Assembly: GCA_038503065.1 (NCBI GenBank)
Contig: JBCAMK010000020.1
Coordinates: forward strand, 558,001-622,000
Length of the DNA: 64,000 nt
Direction: 5' to 3'
DNA from: Paragyromitra xinjiangensis
Taxonomy: Eukaryota; Ascomycota; Pezizomycetes; Pezizales; Discinaceae
Shown in pieces: positions 1-12,984 of the stretch; positions within the stretch are counted from its first letter, which is position 1; the number at the start of each line of letters is the position of its first letter. A program made the translations under genes and the position numbers. The notes beneath the pieces are model-generated. The model saw only the letters and a list, made by a program, of their open reading frames with translations, was not told where the DNA came from and ran no database searches.

Positions 1-309
1 CCTTTGGCATCGGATATCGTTGATGAAAGGCACTTCCGGAACAGCGTGTATGCTCCGGGGCCGAAAAGAGATCGTTGGCCGGTCGGGGCTTTTGCTATAT
101 AGTTGCAGAATCGGAGGTTGCTTCCGGCGTTCTCCCCCGTTTGCGGATCTTGGTGAGGTTCCTTTGTTAAGGTTTTAGGTGCGTGCCGAGCATATATCGA
201 GGGTAGATACTGGAAATCTTGTCAAATTCCTCGGACTCTCTGGCAAGTTCATTCCTTGGGTGTTTGAAGATCATTCGTGTCAAATTCCCAGGAGGATCCT
301 GCAGAATCG
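1..309. other. left-edge sequence, no gene seen
   Basis: No open frame that can be supported. The frame of the following ORF stays open upstream to about position 277 but has no ATG there, so this stretch could be the 5' leader of the degenerate element that follows. Confidence 0.3.
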
Positions 310-1206
310 ATGTTGAGTATCCTTCTACCTAAAACTCCCTCGATGGAAGATCATGCACAGCTGGCAGAAGCTCAAATCCGAGAAGCTCAATCGACTCTAC
401 ACTCTCCAACAGGCATTGCGGTGGTGAATAAGCATCAATTTGAGCAATTCCTTCAAAAACTCACTGCCCACCTCGACGTCGACATCACATCCTCGGGCAG
501 GTTAGACAGAAGACTGGACTTCCACAGATACCCAGAAAGGGTCAGGAACATCAACTCTCACCTTCCTATGGCTGACCTGGAGCAAGTGAATCGTATCGTC
601 CAAAATAAGTTCAATCCTTGGGATATCTCCAGGATCAGGAAAGACGATTATTTTGACACCTCCAAGAGGAATGGCGATCACACTGATTACCCAGATTTTA
701 TGACTTGGCTTCAGTACTGGATGTATTATCAATCTGCCTTGCTATTACTCTTTCCCGAGAGTAATCTTCTTTCATGCGGGATGGCATTACACTTGCATCG
801 CATCATTAAATGGGAGCGGATATACACTTGGTCGTCAGTCCTTGCCTATTGTATGGCCTATCATCACAAAGCTATCCAACGCGGTGTCGAGAATGCCGAC
901 TCATGGATGCATGAGATACCGGAACTCAGAAATGCCTATTTTCATGAAACCCTTCGCAATCACCAGGCTCCACCGAATATCTCTGCCTTTCCTCAGGCAG
1001 ATCAGCCTCCTGCTACGAGGTACGCGACTAGCGAGATCCATGGACGATATAACTACAGACGCAAGTCTTATCCGGGCACGGGCTGCTATCGGCGACATTT
1101 TTGTTTTGGGTGTAGTTCTAGTATGCATTTGCATCCTGAATGTCTACTCGCTCCCGCGTTATTCGTTCAAGATTTTGAGAACGACAGGAAACGGGAGCGA
1201 AAATAG
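310..1206 (+). pseudogene. degenerate retroelement gag-like ORF with zinc knuckle
   Basis: An intron-free ORF of 298 codons from the first in-frame ATG. The middle (about residues 135-215) is Trp/Tyr-rich with a W-x(3)-Y-type block and a conserved-looking His-Lys-Ala-Ile stretch. The C-terminal part carries C-x3-H-x-C-x2-C-x4-H-x4-C (from GCYRRHFC to HLHPEC). From memory, this combination is typical of gag-like or nucleocapsid ORFs of fungal tyrosine-recombinase (DIRS-like) or related retroelements. In those proteins an extra Cys pair usually precedes the knuckle; here the matching segment (HGRYNYRRKSYP) has none, which suggests decay. No reverse transcriptase or recombinase frame follows. 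It could instead be a host-retained gag gene, since the frame is still intact. Family assignment is by pattern only. Confidence 0.42.
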
Positions 1207-4200
1207 GAAGCGAGGAAATCCGTTCCTTCTGTTTGAATTGTTATTGCTCTGGCAGCAGTAGCCATTTTTGTGTTCATAATATATCAGTCGGTTTCTGCTA
1301 GTTTCATTAGCTGGGCTTATTCGTTGATCGGAAATTTCTATTCCTATGTCGTTTGTCTTTCTTTCCATCGCAGTAACATTTTCTCTCCTTATCCGAAAGT
1401 CACTGCCCCCTTGGTATTCGCCCTTGCGGTTGGCCGAAATCTCATTCCATTGCTGCAATTTGATCCATGATTGAATCATGGAATTCATATAGTCTTGTGG
1501 CTGGGCCAGTGCCTAGGGATGCAGAGTCTGCCCCAAAGATTCTATTCATTTTAGTTGATGAAGCATAAGGATCGGTGCAGTGGTTCTTCAACTCTGATAT
1601 CCTCATTTAAGCTGGAACTTATGGCGTCTGCCTCCATTGGGCTCTTGTATCATGAATTGTTTTCTTAGGGGCTGGGGAGCTTTGTTGTATCTAGTTTGAC
1701 TTCAAATGATAGCAGTTTTTTTTGAAATAGTATCCCGAAAATCATGATCTGGTCAGCTAATCAGACCATCTTCGGTTTTTTTGCTTCGGCGACTCCTATG
1801 GAGATCCCTATCGTATAGCCCCGTAGCCCGAACACGTATGTCGGGGAGTTTTTTCAGAATATAGTTGCAAATTGCCTGGAAAGACTTGGAAACCTAGGAT
1901 AAGGGTTAGTCATTGAGCGACCTAAGAAGAGGTGAGGAGATAGGCGAAGGAAGTGGGCTCCGTCAGGTTAAACTCACTCTCTACCTAACCCATATTTGAT
2001 AGGCTACTTTTTGCCTGTGAACATGTCTTCGGTGGGATGGGTCGTGTGAATGGTTGAAGGGGACGATGAATAGGAGCTGGCATATATAACGTAGTGTTGG
2101 GTTTTTCGTTCTCAAATAATGGGTTTAAGAAGAGAACTCGATGTTTTTGCAGTGGGGCAGCTGATTTTTGGTGGTGGTGCACGTGGTTCATTTGGCTAGA
2201 GAAATTGGGTGATAGTGAGAGTCTAAGAAAAAAAAGTGGCACTGTAGCCCTAATAGCCTAGGCGGATAAATCCGTGAGCCATAGCAGTATGATTAAATTT
2301 TGCAATTCAAAGGAAATACCACAAACCCCTGCGCCAGTCGTTCAAAGAGACTTTCATGAGATATCACTCGTTCAAAAGAGAGTTTCTCCCATATCGTGAT
2401 ATTAACTCTGTGATTTTCTTCTCTATACGCCCACGGGCGAGATCTCTGGGCTTCAGGAAAGAACCACCGTCTAGTGAAGGGCCCTGCAAAATTAGCCCTA
2501 TTTCGCGATGTCCTTGGTGTTAATTAAATTATAATATAAACGGGTAATACCCTGACTAATTTGTTTCTGCAGTAAGCAGAAAGTAGATGGAAAGTCTGTA
2601 ATATATAGTGCTTTATGAAGCTTTTTTTATACTTTGTCTTGAAGAATTTACTTCCTTAGTCCCTGCTCCGAGTTTACTTTGTTCACTAGTCTAAAGACAC
2701 GCCCAGGTGGCGTCCTAATCCTACTACATGTGTTGATAACGGGCTGTTGGGTGGTGATCAGGGGCATCTACAGTGGGTCGCTCCAGAGGTGGAACGCTAA
2801 CATCCGCGGTTCAAGTAACATCCGCGGTTCAAGTTCCAATTTTTGTTCTGCCGAGGCTTAGGTAGAAGGGAGCAGTTCTATGGGGCACTAATGAAACTGG
2901 TATGCGGGTGCCCTCACCAAAACCCATTTGTAGATCCTTAGCTTCGAGCACACGCTAGGTTATCGCAATTCTTTCTATTGTTGGAGGAGGACGCGCGGTG
3001 CTCTTCTAATAGTACCAACGCTAGATGGTGCTAGTTTCGTAGGTGGGGCTACTTCTTGATACTTTGTAACACCTAGGTTTAGATGGAATTCTTGGAATGG
3101 ATTACGGGTGATGATAGCTGGTCGAGGTAAACCAATAGCTTCCGGGCTGCTTCCCCATATAGAAGAGATTATGTCAATCTTCTTGTCATCTGGATTGTTG
3201 GGGAAGTTTAGTCACTAGCTCTGCTAAATACTTTGATATTCTTCCGGTTATTCTTGTATCCAGGCCTCGCCCTGAGGATTTTGGCGAACATAGACCCACA
3301 TAGTTATATACATTGTTCACTCAAGCTTGGGTCGATGACGTTACCAAAGTTGATAGACTAGAGGCATATAGGCTTGAAGTTAATAAGTGGTAATTCATTG
3401 GCATCACTGGTTTTAATTCCGCAAATCCCAGTTAACTAGAAGTTAACACTACCCCATTTACAAAACCGTGCACGCATAAACCCGTAATTGCTATTATCCC
3501 CGCACCTTTCAATACATAACTGCACGCGTACTCTACATGCGGCCGTTTACGCCCTTTCTTGCCAGTAGTGTTTCGGAGCATCCTTGATACTCCAAAGCCG
3601 CTAGAAACTTCCGATTCAACTATCAGCAGTGAAAGGGGGGCCGATCTTCAGTATCATCAAGCATTCCTATTCGATTACCGAGCTGTTAGAATAGCCACGC
3701 CGAGTTCGGAATCCGGCACACTGCCCTAGACGCGCCATCTTGATAGCCGCGCAATCTATCTAATCCTGCGCCGTAGAAGAAACAGGAGGGAGATGTAGGG
3801 GGAGGATTATCGAGCCGCATTAAGTGATCAGAATACCAATCCGTGTGATCAGAAGGAAGCCCGCTAGAACAGCGCATCAGGTAGCTTGTCGTTGCTTGGT
3901 CTTTTGTATTACGGTACGTACCGATTGGTTATTGGAGGTTTAATGCTAATGCAGTTGTGGGTTGCTTTTCGGCTAGTCTGGCCAACCTTTTGATGGTCGT
4001 GATCTGCGGCGCTGAGGGAGACTGAGACATGCAGTTGTAACATGGCATTATTTAGTAGAGCGTTTAGCATCTATCTTTGCATAGCTTTATGACGAAATCT
4101 AGGAGGCCGATTTCTTTAAAGAAATGCGGAATATTTATCTTGGCCCTAGAAGTTTGTGTTGTGCCAAGAAAAAAGTTGGGAAGAGCCTGGCAGAAGGGAA

Positions 4201-5680
4201 ATGCTACTTTGTAACTTCAACCTTGAACCAGTAACAAGAGCGCGAATTGGCCGAACAGGTCTACGTAGCTGATTTGAGCAATTACCGCCACAGGCTGTGG
4301 CAGCGTGTGCTGTAAAATAAGGGAAGATAGCCTTAGGAAACTGAGGAGGGATTGGTGACAGTAGTTCAGATCAACGCATATTTCGGTGACGGTAACATAT
4401 GTGTATAGTAGACGCAGAAAGACAGTAATTACTTCAGCATGAACCCGATTCTCTAAGGGTGAACGGTGCCACGATTCCTAGAACCATGCACCTCGGTTTC
4501 GGTCATAGTTTCTTTTGGGAGGGCGCTCAAATCACGAAAGTAAGTGCATGTTTGCGTTGGCTAATTCAAAACGGGAGCGGTTCAGGTGTTTTCTCGGAAC
4601 CAGAGATGTTCTGGTTGAGAGTCGCCTGGCAGTGGTTCGGTTATCTCGGTACCTTACATGGGGTGTCAGGTCCTTCCGCCGGGTTTCGGATTAATTGGTG
4701 CTCGGGTCTAGTGACGCGTGGGCCCTGCAGCGCCCGCAAGCAACAACGTTTCATCCAAACAAATTTTCACCCAATGAACAGATTGGTGGTAAAAATCACA
4801 TTCTGCACCATCAGAGACATTTCTGGGTGTTCTTGAGCTAAGCTTTCATCTCCCTGATAACGAAACAAAGCACACGCGGCAGGGTGCTGAGAGCGTGAGG
4901 CTGAACAACTGGGCCTTCTGGATGAGCGGCGTCTCGCCAGTGTTTTGAAACGAAAAGAACAAAAAACAATTCGCAAGATTTCTCTCAATGTCTAGCGACG
5001 GTAAATGAGATAGGGCTGGGGTCAAATTTTAAGCTGGGGAGGGGAGTTGGCAAATTTTGTTTCCAGGGAATACCGCACTGAGGAGTAGACCGTAGACTAT
5101 ACCTGTTTTAGTAAAAATTCTCTTAATATGGTTCTTTACCGTAATTCTGTTGTATTTGGTTAGCCTAGAATTGCAATAACGCAGTAATATCCAAGAGCTT
5201 CTGGTAGGCACAGCTGGGTACCGGACAGAGCCCCTGTCCCAACGTTTCGGGCATCCACCCTGCTTGTTATCGGCAAACTTATCAGCGGGAGCCCCCCAAA
5301 TTACATGTAGAGCACCCATCGCTGCACTCACGGCTGGTTGGTGGCCAATTAATTTAGACTATGTATGCTACGTGATCCCCTCACTTATTATCCCTTCCTT
5401 TCTCTCTTCTTTCTTCTCTTCCCACTTGCTTTCCACCCTCTCGTTCCTTGAGAATTTCTACGCCTTACTTTCTAGGCACGACCAGCTCAGTCGGCGCAGG
5501 GCGCATTACCTATTTTTTTTCACTCCTTTGCTTTTCTTTTCGGTTTCTGCTACCGCAGCTGGCCACTACTCTGAACACCTCAGCCTTTGTCGTTTGCTCT
5601 GAGGCCTGCCTCCTACTTAAACGACAAACTATACTATCTTGGACTTTTAGAAGGAGAACTGGGTTTCCATCCTTATAGAA
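1207..5680. other. gene-poor intergenic stretch
   Basis: About 4.5 kb with only short, scattered open frames, none resembling a known family. A directly repeated 18-bp unit (TAACATCCGCGGTTCAAG) lies near 2800-2835. The last 300 bases before the ferric reductase are pyrimidine-rich (CT tracts around 5390-5560), as expected for a fungal promoter and 5' leader. Confidence 0.4.
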
Positions 5681-7869
5681 ATGATTAACAACGCTGGATT
5701 TCGGTTTGGGGGGATTGTGGTATTTTGTTTATTATTTGGGAGGACTATAGGGTCTGGCCATGGAGGACCAAAGATCATGGACGAATCCGGGGAATTCAGG
5801 TAAACACTGCTTTTTTACGCAAATATTCGGTACAATTGCTGAACTCTGATATAGTAAATTTATGATGATAGCCCTTGGGGCATTCGCGGGCTTGCCTCTC
5901 ATCTACCGTTTGGTTTCTGTCATATACGGGCGAATCCGGCTTATGGCAAGTTTGGGGCTCGACAACCAACGATACTTTGCAACCCACAAGCACGAATGGG
6001 TAGGATGGTTTAAAGTGAATGTCCTATATTCTCCGTTTTGGAAAGTCCGTCACAACCGGGAACTTCAACTATCACGCGCGATCGATATTGGCACACTTCC
6101 TACAAGATTCGAGTCATTCTTCCTGATTGGATACATTGTCGGAAATATCGTTTTCAGTACGTACAAGATTGATTGGAGCGCGCCGACCGCTACCATGCTT
6201 GCGGAACTTCGAAACAGGACTGGTATCCTGGCGACGGTTAATTTGGTACCATTATTCCTTTTGGCTGGGAGAAACAATCCATTGATCCAATTGATGGGTA
6301 TCTCTTTCGATACCTATAACTTGATTCATCGCTGGCTCGGGAGGATTGTTGTTCTTGAGGCATTTACGCACTCAGCGTGTTATATTGCGTCTAAAGTGAT
6401 AACATGTAAGTTTCACGGACGATAACGTATTATCTTTGTGCGATACTAATCTCTTTTAGCTGGCTGGGGACCTGTGGGAGCGGCTATTAGATCCAATCAA
6501 TTCATTAAGTTCGGCTTTATTGTAAGTTTATAGTACACAACATATTATTGCATGAAGCGTATGCTAACGTGTAACCAGTCCACTGTCGCAATGGTGTTTC
6601 TCATGCTTCACTCACCATCTGCTATCCGCCACGCTTTCTACGAGACATTTCTCCTGTTACACATCATCGGAGCTGCATTCGCTCTCGCTGGCCTCTACGT
6701 CCATTTGACCGTCAAGGGTTATTGGTGGGCTAGATATGCCGAGGTTGCCATTGGGCTTTGGGTTTTCGACCGTACCATGCGACTCTTGAGAATACTTTAC
6801 CGAAATGTCGGAAGGAAAATGACTACTGCCACCATCGAGGTCCTTCCTGGCGAAGCTGTCCGAATCACCCTCGTAAGTTCTGAGGTTTCTTTCTGAAGTT
6901 TCTTTCGCTAATAATTCACCGTAGAGACTAGCTCGTCCATGGAAATTCAGACCCGGACAACATGTTTATCTTTACGTTCCCAGCATTGGGCTCTGGACAT
7001 CCCACCCGTTCACTATTGCTTGGGGCGAGCAACTTCAGAGCTTCAAGATGGACGATGAGAGACTCTCGTTCCATCGTCAGGATTTGATGCATGCTGGAGA
7101 GAAGACCATGTCTTTGGTTATCAGGAGAAGGACAGGGTTCACAGATTCCATTTTCAAGAAGGCCGACGCTGCTCCTAATAAGGTTATCACGTGTAGGGCT
7201 TTTGCTGAGGGACCATACGGTAAGTCGCTAGTGTTTTTTGTCATCTTCGCTAGATCTCTAGCTAACTATTCATAAAGGCAAGGTCGACAGTCTTGGTACC
7301 TACGGAACCGTTGTCTTGGTGGCTGGTGGCATCGGTATCACCCACCCTGTTCCATTCATTAGGGATCTTGTCGAAGGATATGCCAACGGGACTATTGCTA
7401 CTCGCCGTGTTGTTCTTGTCTGGGTTGTCCAAAGTCCAGGTAATTCTATTACTTCAATTTACTCGTTTGCTCTTTGTACTAACTGATTGCTTTAGAACAC
7501 CTGGAGTGGATTCGTCCTTGGATGACCGATATCTTGGCTATGGATAGACGACGAGAAATCCTCGAGATCCAGCTCTTTGTGACCAGGCCAAGTTCAACTA
7601 AGGCCATTCACAGCCCCTCTGCGACTGTTCAGATGTTCCCTGGTAGACGTAAGTACCTCTAGTCTCTCGGGTTACCAAAGATAATCGCTGACATTAGTGC
7701 TTTAGCCAACATCGATACTATCCTCGATAGGGAGATCGAGAGGAGGATGGGAACTATGGGCGTAACAGTATGCGGAAGTGGCTCGCTGAGCGACGACGTC
7801 CGCCGAGCTGTACGTGGCAAGATGGACGTAGCAAACATTGACTTCATCGAGGAGGCGTTTTCCTGGTAG
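5681..7869 (+). CDS. ferric-chelate (metallo)reductase, FRE family
   Basis: Eight exons: 5681-5799, 5855-6405, 6460-6521, 6579-6872, 6925-7219, 7278-7439, 7496-7648, 7706-7869. Together they encode 599 aa, with all phases consistent and GT-AG introns of 52-58 nt. The family is a plasma-membrane flavocytochrome that passes electrons from NADPH through FAD and two hemes to extracellular Fe3+ or Cu2+ before high-affinity uptake. Visible marks: an N-terminal hydrophobic segment; a ferric-reductase membrane core with paired heme-ligand His candidates (IHRWLGR, EAFTHS, LLLHIIG, YVHL); the FAD-binding HPFTIA at 369-374; the nucleotide-binding GGIGITHP at 457-464; CGSG at about 568; and the family-typical C-terminus EEAFSW. 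The first exon supplies the only good ATG and joins in phase. No multicopper oxidase or permease gene is adjacent. Substrate preference (Fe or Cu) cannot be told from sequence. Confidence 0.93.
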
Positions 7870-7936
7870 AGAACGGTACCTGAAACTTGGTTGAAAAAAA
7901 AAATCATGGGGAGTATATTGTCTTAACACTCTTTTA

Positions 7937-7961
7937 TTCTTTCTTTCTTTCTTTCTTTCTT
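7937..7961. repeat. (TTTC)n microsatellite
   Basis: Six tandem CTTT units, 70 bp past the ferric reductase stop codon and probably inside its 3' UTR. Confidence 0.85.
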
Positions 7962-10900
7962 GCGCTGGGCGTTCTTTTTGGGCATTCGCAGTGCGGACTT
8001 TGGAGATGGTGTTATTTCTTTTGTTTTCTCTTCTCTTCTTTTCTTACTCGTGCGTAACTGTTGGCTTGTGTTTAACCTAGCCCTTGTTACAATATCGATT
8101 TTTTCTTGTATTTATGTCAGCTTGAGTCTTGCTCTTCCATTTCCTTGGTTGACTTTGCTGGGGCGAGTTCTTATATTTTGGTCTGGGAGTAAAGGTGTTA
8201 AATAAAACTGGGGACGGTCGGGTTGGTTATCGACCTTTTTTTTATAGTAAATAGATATATATAGCAAAATTTTTACCAAAAACTGGATCTTATACTGGCT
8301 CCACGCTGTTCGACCAAGAATTATTCTCAGGAGAACATAAGTTGTGATGTGGAGAATCGAGGAGTACTTCAACCTCTTAAGATAAAACGGAGGTGACCGC
8401 AGGCAGTAGGAGATGGCCGAGAATGGATGGGAGATATTAAGGACATATCTGAGGTTCATGCTTTTGTCTCAGAAAGAGTTATCACGCTAGCTGGCCAGGG
8501 ATGTATATTAGGTCTAGACCAACATCTATAATAGAGTAACATATAGCGCGCGCGAGAATTATCTAGTTATAACACTATCGGTCTGCAGTTTGTAGCCGAA
8601 GCTAGTCACGGTCATGACATTATTGGGGATATTTTCCGGTCAAGGATTTCCTTCCGTGATCTTCAGCGCAGAGTGGCCGTAACCCCTTTTCGTCACGGGT
8701 GTGGTAAGAAAGAGATATGTAATCAAGTAAAAATTCACTCTTGTAGGGTTAATTCTTCTCTCGCTATTGATCGCCATCGGTTTTCCCTCCGGGTGGTAGT
8801 CCAGTAGAAGTTACAGAGCTGCTAACATACGAAGCTGATCACGTCACCTTCGATGTCTTGTTCTGCAGGAAATAGTGATGGAAACCTTCAGAGTTTCAGG
8901 CCCAAATATGTGATAATCGTAAATTAGCGACGTGTGCGCGTCATCACAGGCCTGTCGAAAGCCGTTTAAAATTGTGTTTTTGTGATCCGGGCGGTCATGC
9001 GTTATCACTCGAGTCTACTGATTATCTCGATAATCAACCAGTTGGCAAATTGTTGGACGAATCTGAAGAGTAATAACCAGTCTTCCAGTAAGCTTCTTGC
9101 TTGATGCTAAAGAGGTATTAATATCTTTTGTCTTATAAAATCTGCTGAAACAAAGGGAGGCAACGGTACATGCCGCTTCGTATCGAAATTACACTTATAG
9201 ATCAAAAGAAATACTACTACTGTAGTCGAATTAACTGCTAAATAAGACATTGTCTAAGTACTCCTTCCTTTTTTTTCTGGAGTATTTCGGCCAATACAAG
9301 CACACGTAAGGTTGTTTGAGGCAAAGGTACTCAATCGAATACGCCAAGACGTAAGACAGATATTAGGAACATATCTCGTCACCGTGAGTTTTCTCCTGTA
9401 CACTTGTACATGTGACACTGGCATCTTAAACATTGTTGTGGGCTATAAAGCGGTATATATCAACATTAACTCTGATTGGCCATTCCACATTCTCCACAGG
9501 ATTGACACCACGACTCCACTTGCGGTATCATGTTTTCTTTTTGATAAGTTTGTGGAAGGCTGGGTAGTAGACATGAAGTGATAGTGATTTAGTTCGAGAC
9601 TTGCATTGCCCTATTATTCTGGACATGACTGCTTGGGCTGACATGGTGCGAACAGTAAGCGCCCAGACAAACGGTGAGACATATGCACTGTGCATCTAAG
9701 CCTGTTGTATGCCACATCTTATGTCGCAGAAAGAAGACGCTTATGACCCCTTACATTCAGCTTTGTTAATGCAAAATATTTAACCATATATATTCGGTAG
9801 ATGGGATTCGGACAAGCGGAAGCTTAAGGATTGATGTTTTAGCGAAGCGGGTTGCGATGTGACTATAAGGGTAACGTATTATTTGATGTCCGGTTCTGTT
9901 CTCGTATCGAATCAAGAGGTCTCTGAAATGCCAATGACAATATATATATGTGTGCAGATAGGATTAACGTGATAGCCTCAATGCTGCTTCATTGGGTTAT
10001 CGCACAGGAGGCGTACGTATGTTGAGTGATATATTATGGCTATAAACGCCAACCAAACCTAACCCGTGAGTATTTAGCGCGTTATCGGTTTGTAGTTTTT
10101 TATATATATATTTCACTAAACGCATTAAAAAGCCCGGGCTCCGGTGTTTGAATCAAGTTCCGTGGGGTTCCACGAACTAATACCACATTTATAAGGGAGA
10201 AGGCAGAGTGTAGAAGGGGGTTTTTATAGAGATGTTAGTTGTTGACATTGCAGAAGTGTGACAGAAGGGTTTTTTTTGCTTAGCTAGGGTAGCATTTATG
10301 ATGCTGTTTAAGTAGGGGTGTTTCCTAAAGGGGGCGATTTAATTCGCTCTTGATCAAGCCTCCCCTTTTGTACCCGCCCGCGGGTGTTATTGTATTTGTG
10401 TTTAAGAATGCAATGAATTCCGTGCATTTCCTGGCTATGGTACACATAGATAGGCTAATGAAAAATATGACTATCTGTCTGCGCACGAATGAGTTTAATT
10501 TGTACCATAAGCTGGGCGCTTGGACGTACCTAATAAACTAATCAATAAATCAATCCACGAATAGGTTTAAGCTTGGCATAAAACGAGTGATGTCCAATGA
10601 TATAAAAACTTGTGCTTTTCGTTTATGCACCTCCAATCCTCATCTAAGCCCAGATGACCGCACAGCAGCGACTGAGAAGCGATGAGGTGGATAAAAAAGA
10701 TCGGGAAATGGCCTTAGTGAGATTTGCGGTTCTCGATGAGCCTTTTGAGACTGGGATTGGACTGTGTCAAAACTAGTAGGATATGTGATGATAAACGAGT
10801 ATTGGATGGTGTGATTGGAAGCTGTCATAGGTAGTGCATAGACCCACTCCCGTTGGAGAGCGAGTAGTGATGACCTAAGTTTTTATTAGCTGGTATTTTA

Positions 10901-11062
10901 TCGTTGCCATTCGAGGAAATTACTAAGAGAGCGTTCTTTAGGAGCTGGAGAGGGCTGAGCTAGCCGAGTGATAATGGAAGAGGGACAGCCATTGGATGGT
11001 GAGAGCTGAGTTTGCTGCTTTCTCTGCGATTTGTTGATTGTGGTGATGGTGGTAGAAGATAA

Positions 11063-11086
11063 GGAGGAGGAGGAGGAGGAGGAGGG
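11063..11086. repeat. (GGA)n microsatellite
   Basis: A run of GGA/AGG triplets in non-coding DNA. Confidence 0.8.
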
Positions 11087-11582
11087 GTAGACTCGCTCTC
11101 ATTCCCTTATAACATGCAGCAGGCTTCGCACTAGGGCTTCGCACGAGACCAGGTGAAGGGAATAATCACGAGATACCAGCAAATTAACAGCTTCACGACC
11201 ATATGACTGAGCCTGTATCTACACCTCTATATGACCCCATCACTCTCCATCGCAGCAATACCAACCCAATGCTAAACGAAACCTCGCTAGACCCACCAAC
11301 ACAAACCCAGTAAACCACCCTATAAACCGAAAAGAATAGCCAAAGTAGTATATATATTCCTATTTACACAATCCAACACCAAAGCAGAGAAGAAGAAAAC
11401 CGTTTTTATATGACGAAGCGGGGAAGCGACACGAGAAACCCAGAGTTTAAGAGATGAAACACAATGGACACCAAGTCCAGAATTTCTTTTAGTATATATT
11501 GAACCATATAGTCGAGCCTCCCATTTACGCTGGCGCTGCGACTTTAGTGCTATCCGATGGCAACTGTGGTACGAAAGAAGCA

Positions 11583-12235
11583 TTAGTACTCAATCCAACG
11601 ACCCAAACCGTGAAAGAAGAGGAGGAAGAGAGGGAGGAAGCAAACCGGAGGATTCTGCGGGACGTTATTCGCAGCCATAACCCTATTCAACCCGATCCCC
11701 ACACCCTCAATGATAGCTAACAAACACGCACACCCAATCGCCGAATTCCTAGTCGCCTTCAAACCACCTCTAACTGCAAGAGCACCCCCCGTGAAGAACC
11801 CAGCAATAACTACCATAGTCAGCACCTCTATCTGCCCTGTTTGTGAGAGATAAACATACTAGCGTTATAAGGATCCTCCTTCTGTCTTATCCCCTTAACC
11901 GCACAATCAAATGTCGAGAACAGCCCACCCCACACGCCAAAGTTACCACCGAGGACTGGAGCACGTGCTTTAATCGCTGTCAAGGCACCAATACGACGTT
12001 CGCCCTAGAATTGTCAGTGCCCAGTGTCGCCACAGGAAGAGGTGAAGAACGCACTGTAGGTGAGTTTCGGAATCCCTTTACACCATGCCATATCGCGCCA
12101 CCGATCGCCTACCATCGCACCAGTCAGCGCAAGGAGTATGAGCCAGAGGAGCAGGACAAAACATACGCCCATAGAGAAAGCACCGCCAAAGTCATTGAGG
12201 ATGACCCACGGACAAGGATCGCGCGTATGATCCAT
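11583..12235 (-). CDS. TIM17: Tim17, mitochondrial inner-membrane import translocase subunit
   Basis: Four exons on the minus strand: 12235-12167, 12108-12055, 12004-11860, 11809-11583, encoding 164 aa. Introns are 50-58 nt with clear CTGAC branch sites, and the donors are GTATGT, GTGCGT and GTATGT. Tim17 is the core of the TIM23 complex, which moves presequence proteins across or into the inner membrane. The nearly invariant N-terminus ([20 protein letters not shown]) is present. Next come the RNSP-T-GERR loop, [32 protein letters not shown], then [13 protein letters not shown] and the last glycine-rich membrane segment ending [11 protein letters not shown]. Splicing is confirmed by exact family matches across every junction. 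Odd point: the C-terminal tail after NNVPQNPPV is hydrophobic ([13 protein letters not shown]) rather than the usual short Pro-rich end. Either the tail is unusual or a further 3' intron starting in GTTTGC has been missed. Confidence 0.93.
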
Positions 12236-12984
12236 TGATGTTCAGCTGTTGGATTCGGTCTAGCGAAGGTGGAGAGACTGTCCGCAGTCGTGTGAGCGGT
12301 TCCTGGAAGCGGTGTCGTCGTGGGCTGCGCCGCGAGGTGGGTTTATCGATTAGCGACGTCGGTGATGTCGGTTGCGAAGGCCCAAAGTAAAGTTTTATCC
12401 TTGTGCATGGAAAAAAACGGTTGCGGCTTGGCGCGGAGATGGCGATTATTTTGGTAGCCGAGGTGGAAAAATTTGGTAAGCGCGTTGTTCTTCATGGGAT
12501 AGCACGCGGAGTCTCGACCACATGGGTTGGGTTAGGTATTTGACAATATATCTCGGGTTTATATTATTCATTTCTTGAACTCAAGGTGCCTTCATGTCTG
12601 CCGCTAGCTATCATTCCCTTCGAACTTGTGGCTTCTCTACCCAAAGTTCTGATGACGTCATTTGGAAGAGATGCTTTCCTTGGGTAGGCTTCCTCTCTTT
12701 TTCGGTGCCGAATAATCCCGTGATTTCTATAATATGGACTGTGTTTGCTACATGTATGTGGGTATGTTGAGTCCTGGCCGTTTGAATCATGAGAGATCAC
12801 TCGGTGGAACGACTTGCCAGCCAGCCCGAACCTGGATCTCGTATCATATGAATAGTCCAATTACTAAATGTCTTCCGAGTTCATCGGTGCAGTGAGAATT
12901 TCAATATACGCATCCATCCTCGTCAACTCTCATCACGCACAACCTCTAGAACCAGCAACATCTCCAAATCCATTACTCAACCCC
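12236..12984. other. TIM17 5' region and dynactin p62 3' region
   Basis: About 750 bp between two minus-strand genes. It should hold the TIM17 promoter and the p62 terminator; no distinctive sites were recognised. Confidence 0.4.

Larger units (their letters stand above)
7870..11582. other. intergenic, no gene seen
   Basis: Begins with the 3' flank of the ferric reductase, including a (TTTC)n tract at about 7937-7961. The rest is AT-rich with only short random frames. A (GAG)n tract lies at about 11063-11086. Confidence 0.4.

Noticed and set aside
4459..4836. 125-codon plus-strand frame
   Set aside because: It starts with GTG, has no recognisable domain and no splice partner, and random frames of this length are expected in 64 kb.
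11843..12238. 131-codon plus-strand ORF
   Set aside because: Antisense to TIM17 exons and introns; the minus-strand product is unmistakable.
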